Positions 1 through 10,000 of a stretch of 22,237 nucleotides of DNA are shown here, one piece after another. The position numbers were made by a program, and so were the translations under genes. Origin of the DNA: JALZVT01 sp964519335 (GTDB lineage: Bacteria > Pseudomonadota > Gammaproteobacteria > Pseudomonadales > Azotimanducaceae); contig CAZFIA010000060.1 of assembly GCA_964519335.1 (NCBI GenBank), positions 1 to 22,237 on the forward strand, given 5' to 3'. Positions within the stretch are counted from its first letter, which is position 1; each line of letters opens with the position of its first letter. The notes below the pieces were generated by a model. The model made no database searches. It was not told the DNA's origin and was given only the letters and a program-made list of their open reading frames with translations.

Positions 1-1
1 T

Positions 2-799
2 ACGCTTGCCTGCCAAACGTCGCTTGAGAACCTGTCTAACTGCGACGCGGCCTACCACGATATCAACCACACCATACTGGTTACTGATGTTGGCCAGTGC
101 ATTCTGTGGGGCCGTATATCCAGTCAGGGTGACCTAACTCCGGAAGACTGGATACACGCGGTGGTTGCCATGTTGTTCCATGACATTGGCTACCTGCGAG
201 GACTACTCAAAGACGACGACAACGGCAGTTACCAGTGTGATAGCGAAGGCGAACGCGTTACGCCAGCAGCAGGCGCAACTGATGCCTGCATGGCGCCCTA
301 TCACGTCGACCGTGGCCGATTGTTTGTTCAACAGCGATTTGCTGCAGAACCGCTGTTAGACGTTGATGTGATCTCTGACTACATAGAAATGACCCGCTTC
401 CCCGTACCGGCAGACAGCTTCTACCAACGCGGCGATTCAATCGGCGGTTTAGTTCGAGCGGCAGACTTAATTGGACAACTTGCAGACCCCCGGTATCTAC
501 AAAAACTCGCGCACCTCTATGCCGAGTTCAAAGAGAACGGCGACGCAGAACGCATGGGATACACCAACCCGGGCCACTTGCGCAGTACCTATCCCGCCTT
601 CTTTTATCAGAAGGTGAGTCCCTACATCACGGAAGGACTGCAATTCTTGCGGAAGTCTGAAGTGGGTAAGGTCTGGGTTGCGCAACTCTACTCCCACGTT
701 TATACCGAGCAGCATCTTGAGCCGAGTTTCGGTCCAGAACGCGTCAATATTGAATCCAGCGAAATAGCGGTAGTCGCGCTACCCAGCAAGGCCCGATAA
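2..799 (+). CDS. HD-domain metal-dependent phosphohydrolase (5' end outside window)
   Basis: The frame is open from base 2, so the real start lies upstream; an internal ATG at 161 would cut off the first catalytic His. About 265 residues are visible. The H...HD...D metal-binding signature of the HD superfamily is present: a YHDINHT stretch near the left edge, FHDIGYLRG around nt 176-202, and a later Asp in RAADLIGQ (nt 457-480). Known HD proteins hydrolyse phosphate esters, often nucleotides or cyclic nucleotides, in the cytoplasm; the substrate here cannot be read from the sequence. The C-terminal half is helical with no other domain I recognise. A 105-bp intergenic region containing a promoter-like sequence separates it from the next gene, so it is probably not in the same primary transcript unit. 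Family is confident; function is open. Confidence 0.85.
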   Translation, partial: TLACQTSLENLSNCDAAYHDINHTILVTDVGQCILWGRISSQGDLTPEDWIHAVVAMLFHDIGYLRGLLKDDDNGSYQCDSEGERVTPAAGATDACMAPYHVDRGRLFVQQRFAAEPLLDVDVISDYIEMTRFPVPADSFYQRGDSIGGLVRAADLIGQLADPRYLQKLAHLYAEFKENGDAERMGYTNPGHLRSTYPAFFYQKVSPYITEGLQFLRKSEVGKVWVAQLYSHVYTEQHLEPSFGPERVNIESSEIAVVALPSKAR

Positions 800-837
800 C
801 GACAACGCTCGTTTAGGCCTAACGTACAGGCCTGCAT

Positions 838-865
838 TTGCACAAAAACAGACACAACGTACAAT
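838..865 (+). promoter_or_regulatory. Sigma70-like promoter for the GT4-methyltransferase-toroid operon
   Basis: TTGCAC (838-843) and TACAAT (860-865) are separated by 16 bp, each one or two mismatches from the -35 and -10 consensus. Transcription would start near 872, about 33 nt before the ATG at 905. I see no clear Shine-Dalgarno sequence in that leader. It sits in the only sizeable gap between the HD gene and the glycosyltransferase. Assigned from consensus match only. Confidence 0.5.
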
Positions 866-904
866 CGCGCGTTCTGTCTCTTGCACGCCACCTGTACCTG
901 ATCC

Positions 905-2179
905 ATGACCGCTGCTCCGCTTCGCATCGCCTTATTGGGATATCGCGGCAATCCCTACAGCGGCGGCCAGGGCATCTATCTTAAGTACCTATCAACGGCT
1001 CTAACCAACGCGGGCCACCAGGTCAGCGTGATCGGAGGTCCACCCTACCCGCAGTTAGAGAAATCAGTCGAACTAATAAAGCTGCCAAGCCTCGACCTCT
1101 TCAACCATCCAAATCACGTACGGGCCTTAAAGCTTGAGCACCTGCGCTCTCGCGCTGACACCTTCGAGTGGTGGTCGATGCTCACCGGCGGCTTCGCTGA
1201 GCCCTATACCTTTGGGCTGCGTCTCCTGCCCTGGCTGAAAATTCACTCTCACCGTTTCGATATTATTCATGATAACCAGAGCCTGTGCTCGGCACTTCTC
1301 ACATTGCAACGCCGGGGCACTCCAGTAATCGCAACCATTCACCACCCCATCACTTCAGATCGCGACATTGCGCTTGCCCATGCGACAAGCAGATCGCAAC
1401 GTCTACTCATTCGCCGCTGGCACAACTTCTTGCGCATGCAAACCCGCGTTGCTCAAGGTCTTAAAAATATCGTGACCGTGAGCGAATCCTCGCGCCGGGA
1501 TATCGCCACAGCCTTTGGAATTGAAGCAGACAAAATCTCGGTGGTTCACAACGGCATCGACGCCAACCAGTTCTACCCCGTGCCGACAATTGCACGAGAG
1601 CCCATGCAATTAATTAGCACCGCAAGTGCTGACCAGCCGCTAAAAGGCTCGGTCCACCTAGTACGGGCACTAGCTATACTGCAAGAAAACCATCCCGACA
1701 TAAGACTTACGATCATCGGCAAGCCCAAGATCGGTGGGCCCACTGAGAAACTGATTAACTCTCTAAATCTGAATACCAAGATCAAATTTCGAGGTGATCT
1801 CGACACCCAACAAATTCGCGAACTGTACGCACAGGCAACTATTGCCGTGGTTCCTTCAGAGTACGAAGGCTTTGGTCTGCCCGCGGGCGAGGCTATGGCT
1901 TGCGGCGTTGCCGTGGTAAGCACCGATGGCGGCGCACTGCCCGAAGTAGTTGGCAATCAGGCGATTGTAGTACCGGCCGGCGATGCTCAAGCGCTGGCAA
2001 GTGGAATTGGCCAACTTCTCGATGACCCAAGGCGTCGAGAACAGCTCGCCCGGGATGGTCGCGAACGCATACTAAAGCACTTCAACTGGGACTCTGCCGC
2101 CGCCCAAATGGAGACACTGTACCGGCAAGTGATCGCGGCGCAGGTAACCGACCATCAACCAAACGCGATGCAGCAATGA
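905..2179 (+). CDS. GT4-family glycosyltransferase
   Basis: This 424-residue protein has the two-domain GT-B layout of retaining family 4 glycosyltransferases. The N-terminal acceptor domain begins with a glycine-rich loop (GYRGNPYSGGQG, residues 12-23). The hinge region contains HNGID (215-219). The C-terminal nucleotide-sugar domain carries the EX7E signature as EGFGLPAGE (321-329), followed by the GGALPEV loop (342-348). Such enzymes transfer a sugar from an NDP-sugar to a lipid, polyprenyl or glycan acceptor at the inner face of the cytoplasmic membrane; donor and acceptor are not identifiable. No signal peptide or membrane helix is evident. The stop overlaps the next start by 4 bp (ATGA), indicating translational coupling with the methyltransferase. 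Family is secure; pathway is inference. Confidence 0.9.
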   Translation: MTAAPLRIALLGYRGNPYSGGQGIYLKYLSTALTNAGHQVSVIGGPPYPQLEKSVELIKLPSLDLFNHPNHVRALKLEHLRSRADTFEWWSMLTGGFAEPYTFGLRLLPWLKIHSHRFDIIHDNQSLCSALLTLQRRGTPVIATIHHPITSDRDIALAHATSRSQRLLIRRWHNFLRMQTRVAQGLKNIVTVSESSRRDIATAFGIEADKISVVHNGIDANQFYPVPTIAREPMQLISTASADQPLKGSVHLVRALAILQENHPDIRLTIIGKPKIGGPTEKLINSLNLNTKIKFRGDLDTQQIRELYAQATIAVVPSEYEGFGLPAGEAMACGVAVVSTDGGALPEVVGNQAIVVPAGDAQALASGIGQLLDDPRRREQLARDGRERILKHFNWDSAAAQMETLYRQVIAAQVTDHQPNAMQQ

Positions 2180-2907
2180 GTCTGGAAACCATTACGCTTG
2201 CGCAACTACCTGCGCTCGACGGCCTAAAAGTGCTGGACCTGGGGTGTGGTGAAGGGCGCCACAGCATTAGCATCTGGATGCAGGCGCAGGCTCAGGTGGT
2301 CGGCATGGACCTGAGTCGCGAAGACATGCTCACCGCCAAAAACCGCAAAGCTGATTTTGACGTGACCGAGTCGGGTTCACACTCGCTGAACTTTGTCGAA
2401 GCGAGCGGTCTGAACCTGCCCTTCGCGAACGAAACCTTTGATGTGGTTATCTGTTCCGAAGTGCTGGAACACATTCCTGACTACGAAGGCATGCTGCAAG
2501 AGATTGATCGCGTACTTATCCGCGGTGGCGTCTTTGCCATGAGCGTACCGCGCTATGGCCCAGAATGGCTGTGTTGGAAACTGTCAACGGCGTACCACGA
2601 AGTGCCCGGCGGTCATGTGCGTATCTTCGATGCGGCCCTCTTGAATAGAAAGATCGAAAAGCTGGGGTTTTTCCGTTACGCCAAACACTTTGCGCACGGA
2701 CTGCACTCGCCCTATTGGTGGTTAAAGTGTCTGTTTTGGTCGACCGCAGACAATAATCCCCTGGTGAAGGCCTACCATCGACTGCTGGTGTGGGATCTGA
2801 TGCATAAACCCTGGCTCACCCGAGCGCTTGAAAAACTGCTAAACCCGTTTATCGGCAAGAGCGTAGCGATGTACTACGTCAAAGGTAGACACGCCCGTGC
2901 CAGCTAA
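2176..2907 (+). CDS. Class I SAM-dependent methyltransferase (Methyltransf_11 type)
   Basis: The 243-residue product has the SAM-binding motif I VLDLGCGEG (residues 19-27), an acidic residue at the end of strand 2 (D45 in VVGMDLS), and a post-I/II region LPFANETFDVVICSEVLEHI (81-100) typical of the UbiE/Methyltransf_11 group. The C-terminal third is rich in Trp, His and Tyr and probably forms the acceptor pocket. It overlaps the glycosyltransferase by 4 bp and the next gene by 11 bp, so the three are probably co-translated and act on one product, perhaps a glycolipid or a modified sugar. No Shine-Dalgarno precedes the start, consistent with coupling. The methyl acceptor is unknown. Confidence 0.9.
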   Translation: MSLETITLAQLPALDGLKVLDLGCGEGRHSISIWMQAQAQVVGMDLSREDMLTAKNRKADFDVTESGSHSLNFVEASGLNLPFANETFDVVICSEVLEHIPDYEGMLQEIDRVLIRGGVFAMSVPRYGPEWLCWKLSTAYHEVPGGHVRIFDAALLNRKIEKLGFFRYAKHFAHGLHSPYWWLKCLFWSTADNNPLVKAYHRLLVWDLMHKPWLTRALEKLLNPFIGKSVAMYYVKGRHARAS

Positions 2908-4039
2908 TTCGCTTCAGCCTTCACTTCATCCTTCACTTCANNNNNNNNNNNNNNNNNNNNNNNNNNNNNNNNNNNNNNNNNNNNNNNNNNNNNNNNNNNN
3001 NNNNNNNNNNNNNNNNNNNNNNNNNNNNNNNNNNNNNNNNCCTTCACTTCATCCTTCACTTCAGGCAACGGCCGACTACATCGCCCGACTGCAGCTCGAC
3101 AGCGGCGCTATCCCATGGTTTGAAGGCAGCATCGTCGATCCCTGGGATCATGTAGAAGCTGCCATGGGCCTGGCTATAGGCGGCTATACGGCCGAAGCAG
3201 AAAGAGCTTATCGCTGGCTTGCTGAACTGCAAAGACAAGACGGTAGCTGGCTTGCAGCCTATCGCGATGATCAACCTGCCGACGCCACCCGCGCCGAAAC
3301 AAACTTTGTCGCCTACATCGCAACAGGGGTCTGGCATCAGTATCTGGTAGCGCGCGATGCAGATTTCTTGCGCGAGCTGTGGCCCTGCGTGCGTCGTGCT
3401 TGCGATTTTGTCACAGCACTTCAGACAGAACACGGTGATATTCATTGGGCCGTAGATATGCACAAAGGTATTGACGAAGATGCCCTTATCACCGGCTGCA
3501 GCTCGATCTATCGCAGCCTAGGTTGCGCGGCAGAAATAGCCCAGCAGCTCAAGGAGCCCTGCGAGGATCTCTTGCGGGCCCAGAAGGCATTGGGTGACGC
3601 ACTGAGAAATAGGCCGGAGCGCTTCGATCGCACCTGGGCGTCAAAGGCGCGCTACTCCATGGATTGGTTTTATCCGGTGCTCACCGGCGCCATTAGCGGC
3701 GCTGCAGCAACCGAACGCTTACGCAAGCGCTGGGACGAATTCGTAGAACCAGGAACAGGCTGTCGCTGTGTGAGCGACGAACCCTGGGTAACAATTGCCG
3801 AAACTTGCGAGCTTACAATGGCGCTATGCGTAAACGGCCAGCGCCTGAAGGCGCGCGCGCTGTTTGAAAACCTAAAGCGGTTCCAGCATACCGACGGCAG
3901 CTGGTGGACCGGTTTTGTCACACGCGACAACAAGCTATGGCCAGACGAGCGGCCCACCTGGACCGCGGGTGCTGTGCTGTTGGCCGCAGACACCCTGTAT
4001 GGATTAACTAACGCTCGCGAGCTGTTCGCACAGGCATGA
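2897..4039 (+). CDS. Alpha/alpha-toroid protein, prenyltransferase/squalene-cyclase-like, with assembly gap
   Basis: The frame opens with GTG at 2897, inside the end of the methyltransferase gene. Residues 5-14 and the codons after the gap read as PSLH repeats; 100 N lie between. The rest resembles the alpha6/alpha6 barrel of terpene cyclases and prenyltransferases. Three QW-like motifs are visible: YIARLQLDSGAIPW just after the gap, WLAELQRQDGSW, and LKRFQHTDGSWW near the C terminus. A class II cyclase DXDD acid motif is absent, so cyclase activity is unlikely; a sugar- or lipid-processing or structural role is equally possible. With the GT4 and methyltransferase genes it would form one pathway. 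True N terminus and total length are uncertain because of the gap: the frame is kept only because 100 N happens to fit. Confidence 0.7.
   Translation: MPANSLQPSLHPSLXXXXXXXXXXXXXXXXXXXXXXXXXXXXXXXXXXPSLHPSLQATADYIARLQLDSGAIPWFEGSIVDPWDHVEAAMGLAIGGYTAEAERAYRWLAELQRQDGSWLAAYRDDQPADATRAETNFVAYIATGVWHQYLVARDADFLRELWPCVRRACDFVTALQTEHGDIHWAVDMHKGIDEDALITGCSSIYRSLGCAAEIAQQLKEPCEDLLRAQKALGDALRNRPERFDRTWASKARYSMDWFYPVLTGAISGAAATERLRKRWDEFVEPGTGCRCVSDEPWVTIAETCELTMALCVNGQRLKARALFENLKRFQHTDGSWWTGFVTRDNKLWPDERPTWTAGAVLLAADTLYGLTNARELFAQA
2918..3063 (+). repeat. 12-bp tandem repeat interrupted by the assembly gap
   Basis: The unit CCTTCACTTCAT encodes Pro-Ser-Leu-His. Almost two copies (23 bp) lie before the N run (2918-2940) and an identical 23 bp follows it (3041-3063). 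The unit is a multiple of three, so copy-number change would lengthen or shorten the protein rather than switch it off. It may instead be one repeat region sequenced from both sides, with contig ends that overlap. Confidence 0.8.
2941..3040. other. Assembly gap (100 N)
   Basis: Exactly 100 undetermined bases lie inside the toroid gene. A round 100 is a common placeholder for a gap of unknown size, so the true length may be smaller, zero or larger. Confidence 0.97.
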
Positions 4040-4051
4040 TTGCCTGTGCGA
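4026..4051. terminator. Perfect inverted repeat between convergent genes, probable bidirectional terminator
   Basis: TCGCACAGGCA (4026-4036) and TGCCTGTGCGA (4041-4051) form an 11-bp perfect stem around a TGAT loop. The TGA stop of the toroid gene is in the loop (4037-4039). The hairpin begins 12 nt beyond the stop codon of the giant minus-strand gene, so it serves both directions. Neither side has a run of T, so classic intrinsic termination is not certain; it may be a processing or 3'-end stabilising hairpin. Confidence 0.55.
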
Positions 4052-4063
4052 CAACCAGGCGCT

Positions 4064-7000
4064 CTACCACTTACCGATCAGATCGATGAACCAGCCACCA
4101 TTGTTGTAGTCGAGGTTCGTCAAATCGTCTGAGTAATCAGTGAAGTTGTAGCCTGCACCAAACTTAAGCTGCTTACCGATGTGGCGATAGGCACCGATCA
4201 ATGCACCCGAGCGCTCATCATCGAGCTCAGAGTTAGCCACGTATCGGTACTCAAGCAAGCCGTCCCACTTGTGATTCAAATGGTAGCGCACACGGCCTAC
4301 CCCAATGTCGAGGCCACTATCGAACCAGGGTCCGCTATCGCGGTTGATGCGTATCTCACCGCGACGAATCGCGAGCTTAAGGCCAAACTCCCAACGAGCG
4401 CTTAGCTTGTAGAGCGATTCAACCGAAGCCACCTGCGAGCGCTGATCAGGCCGTAGAAGCACCTGTCCAGGCGCCACCAGATCATCGAGATAGGTATAGC
4501 GAGCGAGTACATTAAAGCGATCACTCCAAACCGGTCGATAGGCAATACCCACGCTTCCTTCTGCAAGGCGAGCGGCATCATCACCCGTAAGCTGGTCTTC
4601 AGTTTGCGAGTAGTTGATCTTTGTGACCACTCGAGTGCTGTCAGAGACTTTCCACTCAAGCGCGTTGCTGCTCAACCATTGCTCAAACTCGTTAGCCGGG
4701 CTTTCATCACGGCGATACTCGACACGGCTGCCAAGTCGCAGATCATCACGCTGGATTGCAAAACCCAGAGAGTATGCATCGCGATTGGTTTCTACACCGT
4801 TAAACTCAAGTTCACCACGCTGGAACGTAGCAGACACCGAGGTGTAGTCATTGAGCGCGTACTCGATACCAAACACATTGGTAACGCCATCTTCAGATTC
4901 AGACTTCGACCACTGATGCTCATTGAACAGCTTCGCTCCGTTACCCAGCACCAGCCGTTGGCCGATGGTCGTGACATTACGTTGCCGGTCGATGGTGCTA
5001 TCAGGATCGATACCATAGCTGCCGTACAGCTGGTAACCGTTGTCCAGGTTAATGGTAGCACCGGCCGTACCGTAGGCACCGTCACCAAAACCTGCGCCTA
5101 TATCGAGTGCAATCTGGTCGTTGATTCGATAATCAATCGAGCCGATTACGGCCGAGCCACGATCACCTTCGGAGACTTCCACACCAAGGCCAAGAGCTTC
5201 GCTCACTCGAGTCTTGACGCCCACCGCAATCAGGTCATTTGATTCAAACGCCTCGCTCTCACCCGCTGAGGTTTGACCCTCTACGTAAGCCGAGGTGTTT
5301 TCATCAAACGCATAGTTAATGCGTGCGCCGAACAAGGTGGCATCAGAGTCGATGGTGTTAGTCACGCCGCCGGCGGCAGGAACTTCAAGCTCCCGCTGCT
5401 GGTCGCGTACCTCTACGCCAACATCAAGCTTATTAGTGACGCGGTATTCGCCCTGCAAACTAATGGTCCGATCTTCAGAAATATCATCCCGCTCAAGTTG
5501 ATTACCTCGAGCAATGACTTTCAGGCGATCGGTAACTTTCACATCAGCCTCAAAGCCGATGTCAGTCGTGTCCGTAAGCTGCTGCGTTTCGCGGCTGCTC
5601 GAGAAGCCTTCTTCACGATGCTTGAACCAGACTTTCGCCACGCCTTCGCGATCGGAGATATCTTTCAGATTCAGCCGGGCTTCTACGCCATACGCATCGC
5701 CTTCCGCCGCGCCGGCAGTAGGCAGGCTCACATTACTAAATGTCAGTCCGCCATCCAGCGAGAACATGCTCGTGGTTTGCTCAGCTTCAGACGTTGCTCC
5801 TTCGAGCTTAACGTACGTACCCTTGCCATGACGGAAGGTTACATCACCGCCTGCCAGGGTGTAGTCGCTGCCATCGCGCGACTCGTTGACGTAGGTACCA
5901 CCCAGCGCCAGGGCTGAGTTGACCCAATACTTCGCACGAATACCTGCCGTCAGGTCATTTTCGTTGAATCCGCTTGGCACATATTCGTAGTTAGTCACCA
6001 GGAATACATCATCACCTTCTATGCCCTGATCACGCACAATGGAATCATTTCGATTTCGCGTGATCTGGCTCAGCGGTCGATTCAACAAGATTCGGCCCTG
6101 GATGTGGTCGAACTCATAGTCAGTACCCGGTTGCAGAGCCAGTTGCTCAATCACAACCAGTGTGTCTCTGCGACGCACCTCTACCCAGACCTTCTCGGAG
6201 CCACGAACAATGTCCGTGTTTCTCAGGTAGTAGAGCGATCCGCCTGTCGCCTGGAATTCGTTATGAGCCGCAACACTGTTGGCCTCAGAAGCAAACCCTG
6301 TTACCGAAATACGGTTGTCTCCACGTTCGGTTACCGCATTGGTCTTGTAGACCAACTGGGCGCCGTACAGAGATCGGTTGTATTGGGCAAATTCGTTGCC
6401 GGTAATACCGGTTTCGAAGTTACCCCAGAGTGCCTTCGACTTGTTCCAGTCAACGCGTACATAGCCCGCACCCTGCGACTCGGTGTCTCTAAAGGTTGTC
6501 GAGTCGTCACCATATACCGGATAGTACTGATCAGCCTCAAGACGGCGGAACACACTGCGCGGATCTTGCCGTTGCAGGTTGTCACCAAAGTCACTCAATT
6601 CATCTTCAGTGGAATCGAGCTGTGCGGTGATCAGGTACTTGCCTCTGATCTTACCTTTCAGGTAGAAGCCAAGCCGACCAGAGGTGTAGGTTGAGCTTGA
6701 GAAGCGGTCATCCGCTGACAGAGGTTCTACTGCGTTGTCGATGTCGTTGCCACCAAAGGTCACGTTGGCAAGGCCAACCATGAACAGATAGGAATCACTA
6801 ATCTCGAGCGCAAGCTGCTGCTGCATCGCAGGCCCTGCTGGATTTTGATTCACTACCGGCAAGGTGTATTGACCCTGTGGAAGGTGTGCTTCGAGCACAA
6901 ACTCGCCCTGTTCATCGAGCGGCATCGGTTCGCCGCCAACAGTCAGCGTATGCGCTGGCGCCAGATCGAGGCCCCAAACGCGCACCCGACCACCGCTAAC

Positions 7001-10000
7001 AGGAATGCTCTGTACCGCTAATCCACTGGTTCCGTAGATGCTCATTGGATCAACGGGTTCCGAAGCCGCAGATTTTTCGTCAGCAGGCAATACAACCAAA
7101 GCTCGCGGATAGGTACTGTCTAGCTCACCGTTCTCACCATAGGCGTTCAGTACGTACACATACTCTTCACCGGCTCGCAGTGCGTCCGGAGACCAGACCA
7201 TGGTTCCGCTGACATCGAGCTGGCTGTTCGGTGTATCGGTCAAAGTCGCAATAGCACGTGTGCGATCGATGTCGCTTGCACGGAATACGTTGACTTCAAA
7301 GCGCGAAACAAACGCTGGATAGTTGCTGTAACGATAGAACACAACCGATCGGGTCTGCGGAGTCAGATAATCAGTCTCTGCCACTACCGCAAGCCGCGGA
7401 TCCTTTTGCGCGCGATCTTCAACCGCTCGAACCACGCCGTGCGTCGGCTGGCTCGATGCCGCAAAGGTATCTATGGGTACTGATCGCTCGACAACTCGCC
7501 CTGGGCTACCGGCGCTGACTTCGTCATACACCAGAACAATCTCAACCCGGCGGTTAAGCGCCTTGCCTTCATTAGAGTTATTGTCGGCTATTGGCTCTGA
7601 ATCGCCTCGGCCTGAAATCTCAACCATCGAAGAACTCACACCCAGGGTTTCCTGAACACGTTCAGCCACCTGTCGGGCACGTGCCTCAGACAATCCCTGA
7701 TTAGAGCCGTAGATAGATGCAGTCCGCTGACTTAGGCGATCGTTGTCCGTGTGACCTATGAATCGCAGTCGCAGATTATCTTTACCACTCAACTCGTCTA
7801 TGCGGTTACGCAAGTCAACAAGCGCGGCCTCAGAGATGTCGCTCTTGCCTGAAGCAAAGCGAACCTCGGACACTTTGTCGATAATAGTCTCAGTCACGGG
7901 CTCGGCTTCGTACTGCAGCGTGCTGCCAGAAGAAGGCTGTGCTGCAGCAAAGACTCCAGGACCGCAGTTCTCAGCCACGCTTGGTGCTGCGGCCGTAACA
8001 ACTGGCTCTGGCAGCGCATCGAGAATCTCGAAGGTTGCCTCAACCGTTACACGACGGTTGAGCGCCATACCTTCTGGCGTCGAGTTATCCGCCACCGGCA
8101 TCGCATCGCCAAAGCCAACCAGCACCATGGTGCTCTGGTCTATTCCTAGAGCGTCGCCCACTTTCTGTGCTACGCGCTCGGCTCGAGCTTCAGACAAGCC
8201 CTGGTTGTCACCGTAAATACCTCTGTTCTTAGCACCCAGGGGTTCATTATCGGTATGACCGGTAAAGCGCAGTCGCAGGTTTCGCTGTCCGCCCCAACGA
8301 TCAAGGCCTCGCTTAATATCATCCAGCTGCGAAGCATCGATCATGGACTCACCCGATTCAAACCGAATCACGGTGAGCGGCTCAGTACGCAGAGTAACGC
8401 CACCCGTATGTTGAGCAACCGGTGCTGCGGCTATTGGCGATGGTGTTGGGCAAGACGAGACCTGCCAATTGGCTTGAGGAATACGCACACCAAAGCTTAT
8501 GTCGCTCATCAGACTCTGAGTAAGACGAAGAACCCGTGGGTTTTCCGTCGTGAACTCATGTCCATCCGGAAGCGTCTGCGGATCAACCTTCACAATGAAG
8601 TTACTACCGATGTCCCAGGCTACATTTTCAATTTCTTCGATGTGATAGCGACCCGCTTGATCTGTTTCGATCAGCAAGCCTTCGATTGTCGCCAGGCGCA
8701 CGCCAGGCAGCCCTTCTTCCTGCACGCCGAGGTTGCGAATTTCAAGGAAGTTGTTTTGCGCATTATTCCGTCGAGACAGGCGATTGCTCGTAAGCTCGAC
8801 CCGAATATCCTGAGCAGTCTTACCGCGCTTCTTTTGACCACGATGACGTTCTTCAACGGCACCCTGATTGTTGATAAAGAGCACCGTGCCCTGAGCGGTT
8901 GTGAGTCGAACCTGATCAAGATCATTCCAGCTTCCTGGTATGGCCAATCGCATGGAAGGCGCGCTGCTTTCATCACTGTCTGACGCTCGGCCAGGCAGGT
9001 TGTCGAGCTTCTTGCCCTCACCGAAGGGTCCACCGACCAACTTAATACCTGTCGCCCAGGCGCCATCTTGCCAACCATCACCATCGCGGTCATGCCAGAC
9101 CTTACCGATAACTCTGGTGGTGCTTAACAGCGGGTCTTCTCCGAGAACAACTGTCGCAGTAGCCGTATTACTGGAAGGTACGCCAAATACCAGGGCTTGA
9201 ACCGTGTTGACGTGCTCGCCGACAACCACGCCGGCACCTACTCTGCTTAAGTAAGTCACAGTCACAGTTTCGCCCGCACTCAAACTACCAATTTCGGTAG
9301 TGATTGGGTCTATACCGGTAACCGCGGCAGGTTGAGCAACGCCCGCGCGAATCAGCTGCGCCGAATCTTCGACGTAAGCGAAGCCGCCAGGCAAGTCATC
9401 TTCGAGCGTCACGCCGTTAACCGTAACAGCCGACGGGTTAGTAACCGTCACTTCGTAGCTGGCAAAACCACCCGTCTCAACTTCAGGCGTTGTGGTAGTT
9501 TTCGTAACTATAAGCGGTGTTAAAACCGGGGGTGTAATAGGTGTAGGGTCAGCATTCGGGCCATCTGCAGCCGGACCATCATCTGAGAGATCTTCCGGCG
9601 TCTCACCGCCAGGCGATGTACCACCCGCAGATGCCTGGTTTACAAGTTCAGTCGGTGCACCGGGTGCATCAGGATCAATAGTGGCCGTGAAGACCACTTG
9701 GAATTGATCGCCAGGCAACAGCAATCCGTCGGTGCCTATCAGAATGTCAGGAGCCGCCGAGGTGCCATTGAAGCTTGTGTCTAGCGTCGGCACTACCGAA
9801 CCACCCGAGGTGTTGATCAAGGTAATCGTAGGCGCCGCACTCAAACCTACAAACGCCGTTCCAAGGTTACTTGGCGACGACAGATCATCGACTAGAGTGA
9901 GCGACGTAAGCTGTACGTTGCCAAGGTTTTCAGCAAGCAGCGTAAAGGTTACATCGAAGGTTCCGTCCGCAGCCAATCCACCTACAACAGCACTCTTGGC

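Noticed and set aside
161..799. A complete HD-domain gene starting at ATG 161
   Set aside because: The frame is open to the left edge and the upstream residues carry the first conserved His of the HD motif, so the gene is truncated by the window.
2897..3100. Phase-variable ON/OFF switching by the PSLH repeat
   Set aside because: The unit is 12 bp, a multiple of three, so changes would not shift the frame. The array may also be an assembly artefact.
4604..5917. Two long open frames (about 212 and 214 codons) on the plus strand opposite the giant gene
   Set aside because: They are antisense to the well-supported barrel region. Their translations show no domain and mirror the coding periodicity of the minus-strand gene.
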